A stretch of 64,000 nt of DNA, taken from NCBI RefSeq assembly GCF_004403305.1, contig NZ_SOHE01000060.1, positions 1-64,000 on the forward strand. The letters run 5' to 3'. Of this stretch, positions 48,598 to 57,389 are shown in pieces. The stretch's first letter is position 1. Every line of letters begins with the position of its first letter. Source of the DNA: Cryobacterium frigoriphilum (lineage in GTDB: Bacteria > Actinomycetota > Actinomycetes > Actinomycetales > Microbacteriaceae). The notes beneath the pieces were generated by a model that had not been told where the DNA came from, searched no databases, and saw only the letters and a program-made list of their open reading frames with translations. Position numbers and translations under genes: made by a program.

Positions 48598-49902
48598 ATG
48601 ACCGGCTGGCGTTTGCGTGATTTCCACTCCGATGACCTCGACGGCGTGCTGCGCCTCTGGGAAGAGATCAAGGCCGCCAAGACCGAGCCGGTCTACGGTC
48701 TGCCCGAGGTGCTCGCCTCCTGCCAGAAAGACCACGCCGTCGTGGCGATGCACGGCGAGGAACTCGTCGGCGTCGCCGTCGGCCGTGCCGCCCACGCCCA
48801 GGGCTGGATCGTCTTTCTCGCGACGGCCCAGAAGTGGCAGAGCCAGGGCATCGGCTCGGCGATGCTTGCCGCGCTCGAGAACCGGATGGCGCCCTACGGC
48901 CTCACGAAGCTGTCCGCGCTGATGCCCGAATCGGCCAGCAGGGTCGACGCGTTCCTCAACCGCGGCTTCGAGGTGAAGAAGAACCTGCGCTACTTCGAAC
49001 GGCACATTCCGGTACAGCGCGAGGAGCTCAAGGCCCTCTCCGAGCTGGGCGGGCGGGTGCTCTCCCGCGACCTGTGGACCGCGGTCGGCGGCATGAAGCG
49101 TGAGAAGGAGTTGCTCGAACGACGCCTCGTGATGCCGCTGGCCAACCCCGACAAGGCCGAGGAGTTCGGCGTCGTGCCGCCGAAGGCCGTTGTGCTGTTC
49201 GGCCCTCCCGGAACCGGCAAGACGACCTTCGCGAAGGCGATCGCTTCGCGGCTGGAGTGGCCGTTCGTCGAGGTCTTCCCGTCGCGGCTCGCCGCCGATC
49301 CCCAAGGCCTGGCCGGCGCGCTGCGCGAGACGTTCATCAAGATTTCCGAGCTCGAACACGCGGTCGTGTTCATCGACGAGGTCGAAGAAATCGCCGCGCA
49401 GCGCGGCGGTGAGCCGCCGTCGGCCCTGCAGGGCGTGACCAACGAGCTTCTGAAGATCATTCCCGCGTTCCGCGAGCAGCCGGGCCGGCTGCTGGTCTGC
49501 GCGACGAACTTCGTGCGCGCCCTCGACTCCGCATTTCTCCGGCACGGCCGCTTCGACTACGTCATTCCGATCGGCCTGCCCGACCAGGCCGCGCGGCGGG
49601 CGATCTGGGAGCGCTACATACCGGAGGCCGTCACGGGCGTGGTCGACCTCGAACAGCTCGTCACGGCGAGCGACGGCTTCTCACCCGCCGACATTGAGTA
49701 TGCCGCCCGCCGGGCGTCCCAAGAGGCGCTCGAACGCGCGCTCTTCGGCGGCGGTGAAACGGATGCTGCGGGTAAGGCCGAGGCCACCACCGGCCCGAGC
49801 ACCGCCGACTATACGAGCGCGATTCTCGCCACCCGAACGACGGTCTCGCCGCAGGTCGCCGCCGAGTTTCTCGAAGACATCGACACCCTCGCCCGGCTCT
49901 AG
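48598..49902 (+). CDS. GNAT acetyltransferase-AAA+ ATPase fusion
   Basis: A 434-residue protein made of two usually separate parts. Residues 1 to about 140 are a GNAT fold: LRDFHSDDLDGVLRLW at the start and the acetyl-CoA loop QSQGIGSAML at 81-90. Residues about 160-350 are a classic AAA+ module: GGMKREKELLERRLVMPL before Walker A GPPGTGKT (202-209), Walker B VVFIDE (256-261), sensor-1 Asn304 (CATN) and arginine-finger region RHGRFD (315-320). The C-terminal helical domain contains FSPADIEYAARRAS. There is no membrane segment or protease domain. It stands alone. The role is unknown; an ATP-driven remodeller that acetylates its target is a guess. Confidence 0.85.
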   Translation: MTGWRLRDFHSDDLDGVLRLWEEIKAAKTEPVYGLPEVLASCQKDHAVVAMHGEELVGVAVGRAAHAQGWIVFLATAQKWQSQGIGSAMLAALENRMAPYGLTKLSALMPESASRVDAFLNRGFEVKKNLRYFERHIPVQREELKALSELGGRVLSRDLWTAVGGMKREKELLERRLVMPLANPDKAEEFGVVPPKAVVLFGPPGTGKTTFAKAIASRLEWPFVEVFPSRLAADPQGLAGALRETFIKISELEHAVVFIDEVEEIAAQRGGEPPSALQGVTNELLKIIPAFREQPGRLLVCATNFVRALDSAFLRHGRFDYVIPIGLPDQAARRAIWERYIPEAVTGVVDLEQLVTASDGFSPADIEYAARRASQEALERALFGGGETDAAGKAEATTGPSTADYTSAILATRTTVSPQVAAEFLEDIDTLARL

Positions 49903-50621
49903 TCGCGAACGGCGGGCTCGCGCGGTTCGACGGTCTCGACGAGCTCCGCGGGCAGCGTCGGGCTGACGGATGCCGCGGCACGGCGTTCCTTACGGGTCGC
50001 GTTGGCCGCCTTGTACAGCTCGGACAAAATAGGCAGGCCCGAGAGCAGAACGATGCCGATGATGAAGTACTCGGAGTACTTCTCGACGAACTCGATCTGG
50101 CCCAGGAGGTAACCGACCAGGGTCAGGCCCACTCCCCAGGCGAACGCACCGATCATGTTGAAGGTCACGAAGGTGCGGTACTTCATGTGGCCGACGCCCG
50201 CAGCGACGGGCACAAACGCACGAAAGACCGGCAGGAAGCGGGCGATAATGATCGCCTTTCCGCCGTGCTTAGCGAAGAAGGCGTTGGTGCGTTCCACGTT
50301 CTTCGGGTTGAAGAAACGGTTCTTCTCGCGGGAGAACACCGCAGGCCCGGCCTTGCGGCCGATGACATAGGCCAGCTGGTCGCCCGAGAACGCAGCGATG
50401 AAGATCACGAGGCAGGTGACCCAGATCGGAAACGGTACGTCGCCGGTCGCGGTCAGCAGCCCGACAGTGAAAAGCAGGGAATCGCCCGGCAGGAACGAGA
50501 GCACGAGAAAACCGGTTTCGATGAATACGACGGCGGCGACGCCGAGCAGAACGAAGGACCCGAACCATCCGATCAGCCATTCCGAGTCGAGAAAGTCGAT
50601 TCCAAAGAGCATGGGCTGCAT
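49899..50621 (-). CDS. DedA-family membrane protein
   Basis: A 240-residue integral membrane protein of the DedA/SNARE-associated family, many of which act as phospholipid (C55-P or PE) flippases. FIETGFLVLSFLPGDSLLFTVGLL, GDQLAYVIGRKAGPAVFSRE and the key region FFAKHGGKAIIIARFLPVFRAFVPVAAGVGHM are present. The start at 50621 follows AGGA; the longer frame runs into upstream DNA. It overlaps the end of the GNAT-AAA gene by four bases on the opposite strand. Confidence 0.92.
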   Translation of the reverse strand: MQPMLFGIDFLDSEWLIGWFGSFVLLGVAAVVFIETGFLVLSFLPGDSLLFTVGLLTATGDVPFPIWVTCLVIFIAAFSGDQLAYVIGRKAGPAVFSREKNRFFNPKNVERTNAFFAKHGGKAIIIARFLPVFRAFVPVAAGVGHMKYRTFVTFNMIGAFAWGVGLTLVGYLLGQIEFVEKYSEYFIIGIVLLSGLPILSELYKAANATRKERRAAASVSPTLPAELVETVEPREPAVRD

Positions 50622-50744
50622 GAAGGTTCCTGACTGTCGGGGGTAGACCCTGAGTAGGGTAGCGCACCCACGGCCGAACACCCTGCACGCCCCGCGACCG
50701 GGGTGTGTGATTCTTGATGCAGACGACAAGCATCAGGAGACACC

Positions 50745-51758
50745 ATGCCCATTGCAGCCAACCCGCTCGACCAGCCCGAATCGGCCGAGGCCCGCCACAG
50801 CGATCGCATCACGCTGCGGTTCATGGCGGTCCCGCAGGATGTCACCGCGGCCGGCACCACGGTCGCGGCCGGCAGCGTGCTCGAATGGATCGACAAGGCG
50901 GGCTACGCCTGCGCGGTCGGCTGGGCGGCATCCTTTTGCGTCACCGCGTACGTCGGCAACGTGCACTTCACCCGCCCGATCGAATCGGGACACCTCGTCG
51001 AGGTGCACGCGCGCATCATCCACACCGGACGCACGAGCATGCAGGTGCTCGTGACGGTCGAAACGACGGATGTGCGCGAGCGCGCCTTCACCCCCGCCAC
51101 CCACTGCATCCTGGTCTTCGTCGCGATCGACGATGACGGCAAGCCCCGCGAGGTTCCCACCTGGCAGCCCGAGAATGACGCCGACCGCACCCTGCAGGCC
51201 AACGCCATGGAGCGACTCGAGCCGCGCCGGCGCATCCAGGCATCTATGCGCGCGCAGGAATATACGGTCGGCGGCACCGCCCCGCGCACCGTATTCCGCT
51301 TTCTGGCGGCCCCGGCCGACGCCAACTGGGGCGGCAACGCCCACGGTGGAACCGTGATGCGCTGGATCGACGAGGCGGCCTACGCCTGCGCGGCGAGCTG
51401 GAGTTCCGAGGCCGCCGTCGCCGTCTATGCCGGGGGCATCCACTTCTACCGGCCGATTCACATCGGTCACATCGTCGAGGTCGACGCACAGCTGATTCGC
51501 ACCGGGGCGCGCAGCATGCACATCAGCGTGCGCGTGCGCTCGGGCAGCCCGCTCACACCCGACGACTTGCAGCTGACGACGCAGTGCATGAGCATCTTCG
51601 TGTCGGTCGGTGCCGACGGCCGGGCCGAACCGGTCGAGCCGTTGCCGCTCACGACGGAACAGGACCTGAGTCTCGACGCCCACGCCCGTGAACTCATGGT
51701 GATGCGCGAACCCATGAAGACCATGCCGGTCAACCTCGTGCGACGGCACCGGCCCTAA
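50745..51758 (+). CDS. Double-hotdog acyl-CoA thioesterase
   Basis: A 337-residue protein with two tandem hotdog domains (about 20-145 and 178-305). Each has the same pattern: TLRFMAVPQD ... VLEWIDKAGYACAVGW ... VGNVHFTRPIESGHLVEVHARI in the first, and VFRFLAAPAD ... VMRWIDEAAYACAASW ... GGIHFYRPIHIGHIVEVDAQL in the second. It would hydrolyse acyl-CoA to free acid and CoA. Domain likeness suggests an old internal duplication. It has GGAGA before the ATG, and it is divergent from the DedA gene. Confidence 0.9.
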   Translation: MPIAANPLDQPESAEARHSDRITLRFMAVPQDVTAAGTTVAAGSVLEWIDKAGYACAVGWAASFCVTAYVGNVHFTRPIESGHLVEVHARIIHTGRTSMQVLVTVETTDVRERAFTPATHCILVFVAIDDDGKPREVPTWQPENDADRTLQANAMERLEPRRRIQASMRAQEYTVGGTAPRTVFRFLAAPADANWGGNAHGGTVMRWIDEAAYACAASWSSEAAVAVYAGGIHFYRPIHIGHIVEVDAQLIRTGARSMHISVRVRSGSPLTPDDLQLTTQCMSIFVSVGADGRAEPVEPLPLTTEQDLSLDAHARELMVMREPMKTMPVNLVRRHRP

Positions 51759-51767
51759 AGTGACGGA

Positions 51768-52028
51768 CTAGTGCCCGGCGGTAACATCCGTCGGGCTCTG
51801 GGATGCGACGAGGGCGGCCAGTTCGGCGGCCTCGGCCGCATCCGCCTGCACGGCCGCATCGGCCTGCACCGCTTCCTCCGCCTGCACGGCCTGCTCGACG
51901 GAGGGCGCCGTGAGCGCCGGGCGGGCGCCGAGGGCATGATGACGACGCAGCACGAAGTCACGCTTCAGTGCTTCCCAGCGCAGCGTTGACGTCGTGTGCA
52001 GGAGCGGGTCGTGCGGTGCGTCGGTCAT
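51768..52028 (-). CDS. Small Ala-rich hypothetical protein
   Basis: An 86-residue frame with a plausible folded N-terminal part (DAPHDPLLHTTSTLRWEALKRDFVLRRHHALGA) and a C-terminal Ala/Gln/Val-rich helical tail built from AVQADAAVQADAAEAAEL repeats. The ATG at 52028 is chosen over the overlapping GTG. It is convergent with the thioesterase gene and divergent from the UvrA-like gene. I do not recognise it. The repeats might also arise in a chance frame, so confidence is limited. Confidence 0.45.
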   Translation of the reverse strand: MTDAPHDPLLHTTSTLRWEALKRDFVLRRHHALGARPALTAPSVEQAVQAEEAVQADAAVQADAAEAAELAALVASQSPTDVTAGH

Positions 52029-52212
52029 CACGGTTTCTCGTCATCTTCGATGTCACAGGCGTTCTGTGGCAGCAACGCGGATAACACCCTGGTCAGCGCC
52101 ACAGGTGACCCGCATGCCCCGACCGAAGCAGGAGAACCGCGCCCTTAATGGTACCGCGGCCGCCGGGCGCAGAACTCGAGTCGTCTCCCCTTCAACCCCC
52201 AGTCAGGGAAAC

Positions 52213-52218
52213 TACAGT
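52213..52218 (+). promoter_or_regulatory. -10 box for leaderless uvrA-like gene
   Basis: TACAGT ends seven bases before the ATG at 52226 and supports that start over the longer open frame beginning at 52148. Confidence 0.5.
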
Positions 52219-52225
52219 GGGACGA

Positions 52226-54760
52226 ATGCAGCCCAACTCCGTCCCCGATGCATCCGTCGCCCCGAATCTGCGCGGCGGCTTTGTGCGCGTGCGCGGCGCC
52301 CGCGAGAACAACCTCCGCAATGTCGATGTCGATGTGCCCCGTGACGCGATCGTCGCCTTCACCGGTGTGAGCGGATCAGGCAAGTCCAGTCTCGCCTTCG
52401 GTACGATCTTCGCCGAGGCGCAGCGCCGCTTCTTCGAATCGGTCGCCCCCTACGCCCGCCGACTGATTCAGCAGGGCCACACCCCGCACGTCGACGAGAT
52501 CACCGGCCTGCCGCCGGCGGTTGCCCTGCAGCAGCGCCGCGGCACTCCGAGCTCCCGTTCGAGCGTTGGCACGGTGACGACCCTGTCCAATTCGCTGCGG
52601 ATGCTGTTCTCCCGCGCCGGTCTGTACCCGGCGGACACCGCCGGCCGCCTCGAATCGGACTCGTTCTCGCCCAACACCGCGATGGGCGCGTGCCCGCAGT
52701 GTCACGGTCTCGGCATGGCGCACACCGTCACCGAGGCCTCGCTCGTGCCCGACCCGAGCCTCAGTATCCGCGACGGTGCAATCGAGGCCTGGCCGGGAGC
52801 CTGGCAGGGCAAGAACCTGCGCGACATTCTGATCGAGCTCGGCTACGACGTGGACACGCCGTGGCGACACCTCGACCGCACGACCCGGGACTGGATTTTG
52901 TTCACCGAAGAACAGCCCGTCGTGCAGGTCACCCCGCAGCGCGACCGTATCGCCAAGCCCTACCAGGGCCGGTTTTGGAGCGCGAAAAGCTACGTGCTGC
53001 ACACCCTCGCCGACTCGAAGAGCCAGAGCGTGCGCGCCCGCGTGCTGCGCTATGTGGAGACCGGGCCCTGCCCGCTCTGTGGCGGTGCCGGGTTGCGCCC
53101 CGATGCCCTCGCCGTGACCTTCGCCGGGCAGAACATCGCCCAGCTCAACTCCCTGCCGATGTCCCAGCTGGTCGGCGTGCTGAAGAGCGGCGCCGACTCG
53201 AGCGAGGTCGCCGGCACGATCACGGCCGACCTCGGCCGTCGCATCGACGTGCTGCTCGACCTGGGCCTCGGCTACCTCAGCCTGGGGCGGCCCACACCCA
53301 CCCTCTCCCCCGGCGAGATGCAGCGGCTGCGCATCGCCACCCAGCTGCGCTCCGGCCTGTTCGGCGTGATCTATGTGCTCGACGAGCCCTCGGCCGGGCT
53401 GCACCCGGCCGACGCCGAGCCGCTGCTCGTGGTGCTCGAGCAGCTCAAGCTCTCGGGAAACTCCGTTTTCGTGGTCGAGCACAACATGCAGGTCGTCGCG
53501 CAGGCCGACTGGGTCATCGATGTCGGCCCGCGCGCCGGCGAGGGTGGCGGGGTCGTGCTCTACAGCGGCCCGACCGCCGGCCTGGCCGATGTGCCGGCAT
53601 CCGTCACCCGGGATTACCTGTTTCCGGCACACCCGTCAGCACCCGGCGCTGCGCGTATCTTGCGCGAGCCGAGCGACTGGCTCACCCTGCACGGCATCAC
53701 TCGGCACAACCTGCGCGGCCTCGACGCCGAATTTCCGCTCGGCGTGCTCACCGCGGTGACCGGGGTCTCCGGCTCGGGCAAGTCCACCCTCGTCAGCCAG
53801 GTGCTCGCCGAGGCCGTCGGCGAGCGGCTGCACCCCGGCGCGGAGGCGACACCCGCCGAAGATGACGCGGCCGACACCGCCATCACTGCCGGCGAAGACG
53901 ACACCGAGGGCACCGAAGCCCGAGTCGAGCCCGACGAGGGCGTCACGGTCGAACACATCGACGGTCTCGACGCCGTCGACCGGCTCGTGCGGGTCGACCA
54001 GAAGCCGATCGGCCGCACCCCGCGTTCCAACCTCGCGACCTATACCGGGCTCTTCGACGCCGTGCGGGTGGCCTTTGCCGCGACGGATGCGGCAAAGAGT
54101 CGCGGCTTTGGCGCCGGCCGGTTCTCGTTCAACGTCGTGGGCGGTCGCTGCCCCACCTGCCTCGGCGAGGGGTCGGTCGCCGTTGGGCTGCTCTTCCTGC
54201 CCGGCAGCTACGCTCCCTGCCCCGAGTGCCGTGGCTCACGCTACAACCCCGAGACGCTCGAGGTCACCTACCGCGGCAAGACCGTCGCCGATGTGCTGGG
54301 CCTCACGGTGGATGCGGCTGCCGAATTTCTGGTCGACGTCGCATCCGCTGCCCGCAGCCTCGCCACCCTGCGCGAGGTCGGCCTCGGATACCTCAGACTC
54401 GGGCAGCCGGCCACCGAGCTCTCCGGGGGTGAGGCGCAGCGCATCAAGCTCGCGACCGAGCTGCAGCGCGCCCGCCGCGGCCACACCCTGTACCTGCTCG
54501 ACGAGCCGACGACCGGGCTGCACCCGGCCGACGTGGAGCTGTTGCTCGCGCAGCTGAACCGTCTCGTCGACGCCGGCAACACCGTGGTCGTCGTCGAGCA
54601 CGACATGCGCGTCGTCGCGGCCGCCGACTGGGTGATCGACCTCGGACCCTCCGGCGGCGATGCCGGCGGTCGCATCCAGGTCGCCGGCACGCCCGCGCAC
54701 GTTGCCGAGCACCCGACGAGCGCGACCGCCCCCTACCTGCGCGCCGCCCTGCCGCGCTGA
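52226..54760 (+). CDS. UvrA-like excinuclease ATPase (UvrA2/DrrC type)
   Basis: An 844-residue relative of UvrA with two ATPase halves. Walker A motifs are GVSGSGKSS and GVSGSGKST, and UvrA signature regions are SPGEMQRLRIATQL and LSGGEAQRIKLATEL. Zinc-site cysteines appear in ACPQCHGLG, PCPLCGGAG, GRCPTCLGEG and PCPECRGSRY. It is about 100 residues shorter than housekeeping UvrA, as expected for the class lacking part of the UvrB-binding region. Such proteins protect against DNA-binding drugs. An acidic insert of about 35 residues (ATPAEDDAADTAITAGEDD and on) follows the second Walker A. A drug exporter gene follows. Confidence 0.9.
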   Translation: MQPNSVPDASVAPNLRGGFVRVRGARENNLRNVDVDVPRDAIVAFTGVSGSGKSSLAFGTIFAEAQRRFFESVAPYARRLIQQGHTPHVDEITGLPPAVALQQRRGTPSSRSSVGTVTTLSNSLRMLFSRAGLYPADTAGRLESDSFSPNTAMGACPQCHGLGMAHTVTEASLVPDPSLSIRDGAIEAWPGAWQGKNLRDILIELGYDVDTPWRHLDRTTRDWILFTEEQPVVQVTPQRDRIAKPYQGRFWSAKSYVLHTLADSKSQSVRARVLRYVETGPCPLCGGAGLRPDALAVTFAGQNIAQLNSLPMSQLVGVLKSGADSSEVAGTITADLGRRIDVLLDLGLGYLSLGRPTPTLSPGEMQRLRIATQLRSGLFGVIYVLDEPSAGLHPADAEPLLVVLEQLKLSGNSVFVVEHNMQVVAQADWVIDVGPRAGEGGGVVLYSGPTAGLADVPASVTRDYLFPAHPSAPGAARILREPSDWLTLHGITRHNLRGLDAEFPLGVLTAVTGVSGSGKSTLVSQVLAEAVGERLHPGAEATPAEDDAADTAITAGEDDTEGTEARVEPDEGVTVEHIDGLDAVDRLVRVDQKPIGRTPRSNLATYTGLFDAVRVAFAATDAAKSRGFGAGRFSFNVVGGRCPTCLGEGSVAVGLLFLPGSYAPCPECRGSRYNPETLEVTYRGKTVADVLGLTVDAAAEFLVDVASAARSLATLREVGLGYLRLGQPATELSGGEAQRIKLATELQRARRGHTLYLLDEPTTGLHPADVELLLAQLNRLVDAGNTVVVVEHDMRVVAAADWVIDLGPSGGDAGGRIQVAGTPAHVAEHPTSATAPYLRAALPR

Positions 54761-54914
54761 CAGAGCTCGGCCAACTCGGCGGCACGACCCCGAACGTTCA
54801 CCGTTTCGGGGGAATATTCGGGCCCCGCCGAGCGCTGGGCCTGAGAGTGCAGATCGAAGCCCCGCCGCGGGCCGGCGGCACGACTCGCCCATTGACGCCG
54901 TAGAAGGAACCATC

Positions 54915-56447
54915 ATCACCGAATCCACCCTCACCGGGCCCCCGACCGCTGCACCCAGCGCGGCCGACCAGCACAACGCTGTCGAGCAGCACAACGCTGT
55001 CAAGCAGCACAATGAACACACCGACCCGAAGCACGAGGCTCGCAACACCCTGGTCATTCGGCTGTTGCTCGTCTCCGCGTTCGTCGTCATTCTCAACGAG
55101 ACGATCATGGGGGTGGCGCTGCCGCACCTGATGACCGACCTCAGCATCACGGCCACCGCGGCGCAGTGGCTGACGACGGCGTTCATGCTCACCATGGCCG
55201 TCGTGATCCCGATCACCGGTTTTCTGCTGCAGCGCTTCAACACCCGCCCGGTCTTCATGGCCGCGATGGCGTTGTTCAGCACCGGCACCCTGATCGCCGC
55301 GATCGCGCCCGGCTTCGAGGTGCTGCTCGTCGGCCGCATCGTTCAGGCCACCGGAACCGCGATCATGATGCCGCTGCTGATGACCACGGTCATGACCCTC
55401 GTCCCCGCATCGTCGCGCGGCAAGACCATGGGCAACATTTCCATCGTCATCTCGGTTGCACCCGCGATCGGCCCGACCATCTCCGGCATCATCCTCAGCG
55501 TGCTGGACTGGCGCTGGATGTTCATCCTCGTACTGCCGATCGCCGTCGGAGCGCTGGCCCTCGGCGCCGCGCGCATCAAGAACGTGTCCACGCCGCGCGC
55601 CGTTCCGCTCGACGTGCTCTCGGTCGTGCTCTCCGCCTTCGGTTTCGGTGGCTTCGTCTACGGCCTCAGCAACCTCGGCACCGTTGAGGGGTCATCCAGT
55701 GCCGCCGGCTGGCTGCCGCTCGGAGTCGGCATCGTGGCCCTGGCAGCGTTTGTGCTGCGTCAACTGTTCTTGCAGCGCAGCGATCGCGCACTGCTCGACC
55801 TGCGCACGTTCCGTTCCCGCACGTTCACCATCGTGGTTGTGATGCTGAGCGTGAGCATGATGGCACTGTTCGGTACCATCATCCTGCTGCCGATCTACAT
55901 GCAGACCGTGCTCGGCCTGGACGCCCTCGCGACTGGCCTGCTGCTGCTTCCCGGCGGCCTGACCATGGGCATCCTGGCCCCGTTCGTGGGTCGAATCTTC
56001 GATCGTTTCGGCCCGACGGTGTTGCTGGTACCCGGCACCATCGTGGTCAGCGCCGCACTCTGGTCAATGACCCTGATGACCGAGCGCACCGAGCCGTGGA
56101 TGCTGCTGCTGGCCCACGTCGGCATGAGTGCGGGCCTCGCCTTCATCTTCACGCCGCTATTCACCTCCGGGCTCGGGTCGCTGCGTCCGTCGCTCTACTC
56201 CCATGGCAGCGCCGTGGTCGGAACGGTGCAGCAACTCGCCGGCGCCGTCGGAACGGCACTCTTCATCGCGGTCATGAGCTCGCAGATCGCCACGCTCACG
56301 GCGCAGGGCGCCTCCGAGGCCTCGGCGACGGCATCCGGTGTGCACTCGGCGTTCCTGGTGGGCGCCTGCGTCTCGCTGCTCGCGATCCCCGCCGCGTTCC
56401 TCGTGCGCCGCCCCGTGGAGTCGCCCGAGAGCGCGTACGCGCACTAA
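54915..56447 (+). CDS. DHA2-family MFS drug exporter with apparent ATC start
   Basis: A proton-driven multidrug exporter with about 14 membrane segments in 510 residues. Motifs include LNETIMGVALPHLMTDLSITATAAQWLTTAFMLTMAVVIP (segment 1-2) and GLDALATGLLLLPGGLTMG. The ribosome binding site AGAAGGA (54902-54908) is followed by ATC codons at 54912 and 54915, the latter at ideal spacing; no ATG, GTG or in-frame TTG lies between the site and the first membrane segment. The start is therefore ATC, or the base call hides an ATG. The soluble N-terminus has QHNAVE/QHNAVK repeats. It follows the UvrA-like gene. Confidence 0.85.
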   Translation: MTESTLTGPPTAAPSAADQHNAVEQHNAVKQHNEHTDPKHEARNTLVIRLLLVSAFVVILNETIMGVALPHLMTDLSITATAAQWLTTAFMLTMAVVIPITGFLLQRFNTRPVFMAAMALFSTGTLIAAIAPGFEVLLVGRIVQATGTAIMMPLLMTTVMTLVPASSRGKTMGNISIVISVAPAIGPTISGIILSVLDWRWMFILVLPIAVGALALGAARIKNVSTPRAVPLDVLSVVLSAFGFGGFVYGLSNLGTVEGSSSAAGWLPLGVGIVALAAFVLRQLFLQRSDRALLDLRTFRSRTFTIVVVMLSVSMMALFGTIILLPIYMQTVLGLDALATGLLLLPGGLTMGILAPFVGRIFDRFGPTVLLVPGTIVVSAALWSMTLMTERTEPWMLLLAHVGMSAGLAFIFTPLFTSGLGSLRPSLYSHGSAVVGTVQQLAGAVGTALFIAVMSSQIATLTAQGASEASATASGVHSAFLVGACVSLLAIPAAFLVRRPVESPESAYAH

Positions 56448-56462
56448 CCTGACCCGGTCAGG

Positions 56463-56506
56463 ACGCAGAAACGCACCGCGCCAGTTGGCGAGGTGCGTTT
56501 CTGCGT
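56463..56506. terminator. 15-bp hairpin downstream of the exporter gene
   Basis: ACGCAGAAACGCACC (56463-56477) is the exact complement of GGTGCGTTTCTGCGT (56492-56506), 15 bases after the MFS gene stop. It probably ends that transcript. Confidence 0.6.
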
Positions 56507-56535
56507 TCCGGTGCGCGGTGTCACTCCCCCGATCG

Positions 56536-56632
56536 GTGGCTAATTCAGGAGATTCGCCGCCGAGCAGAGCCCCGACCGCCGGACCAGTGCCGGCGCCGGG
56601 CCGCCGACGGGCGGATCTCCTGAATTGGCCAC
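56536..56632. repeat. 97-bp element with 18-bp terminal inverted repeats
   Basis: Arms 56536-56553 and 56615-56632 are inverted repeats with one mismatch; the inner 12 bp (AATTCAGGAGAT and its complement) are exact. The 61-bp centre is very GC-rich. It lies between convergent genes and could be a MITE-like insertion or a large bidirectional hairpin. No gene is seen in it. Confidence 0.65.
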
Positions 56633-56677
56633 ACGGGGCCACACCAGACCCAGGCGTTGGCGGGTCAGCAGCTGCGG

Positions 56678-57310
56678 TCAGGTCCTGAGCTCGGGATGCT
56701 CGGCCGGCAGGCCATGTCGTTGGCCGCTCCGGGCCAGGCGCAGGTTCTTGCTCTCCCAATCCGCGAGCGCCTGGCGCAGGGGTTCGAGCGCGGACAGTTC
56801 GGCGCAGCGCACGCTCGACTTTCCGCAGGTGCAGAGCTGCGGATGCCCCGGGTCGACCCGGTGCAGCGCGTTCAGGCGCCAGATCACCGCCATGGCCCAG
56901 TCCACCTGCTTCGCGGCGAGCTGGGCCCTGCGCTCGGCCCGCTTGATCAGATCATTCTCGAGCAACTCCCGCACCCCGCCGACAGCGGTGTGGTCGAAGT
57001 TGCCGGTGACGACCTTGCCGAGCTGGGCGACCTGTTCGGCAAGGCCCGCGATCTCGACGTCCTTGCCGCCGATCACGGCGACGGACGCCGCCGCAAAATC
57101 GGTGTTGGACTGCTGCTCCTCGGCGAAGCGCGCGGCCCAGGCCGTGACGTGCTCGCGATCCCGCCGCTCGGACTTCTCAGATCCGATGTGGCGCACACAC
57201 TGCGGGCAGACGACCTGATCGTTCGGCGAGGTGAACGTGAACGGTTGAGCGCTCAGACAGCACAGGCACTGGGCCTGAATATCCTGGTGCAGCGGGTAGT
57301 TGTGGGTCAC
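56678..57310 (-). CDS. Zinc-ribbon hypothetical protein
   Basis: A 210-residue cytoplasmic protein. The N-terminus has a four-cysteine ribbon (CLCC at about 15-18 and CPQC at about 35-38). A helical region follows (about 45-150, rich in Glu/Gln/Ala), then a second cysteine group (CTCGKSSVRC). The repeated cysteine pairs suggest zinc binding in both places. It is convergent with the MFS gene. I do not recognise a named family; a nucleic-acid or protein-binding role would be a guess. Confidence 0.7.
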   Translation of the reverse strand: MTHNYPLHQDIQAQCLCCLSAQPFTFTSPNDQVVCPQCVRHIGSEKSERRDREHVTAWAARFAEEQQSNTDFAAASVAVIGGKDVEIAGLAEQVAQLGKVVTGNFDHTAVGGVRELLENDLIKRAERRAQLAAKQVDWAMAVIWRLNALHRVDPGHPQLCTCGKSSVRCAELSALEPLRQALADWESKNLRLARSGQRHGLPAEHPELRT

Positions 57311-57389
57311 AGCGGGGTCCCTGGGTCAGATAGGTGAGGTGCCTACGACACTACGCGACCCGGCATACTTCGGCCCGGCGCACGCCGCC

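Noticed and set aside
46719..48620. 633-codon open frame antisense to the DszA-like and carboxyltransferase genes
   Set aside because: It runs opposite two recognisable enzymes and across an intergenic palindrome; no family features were seen.
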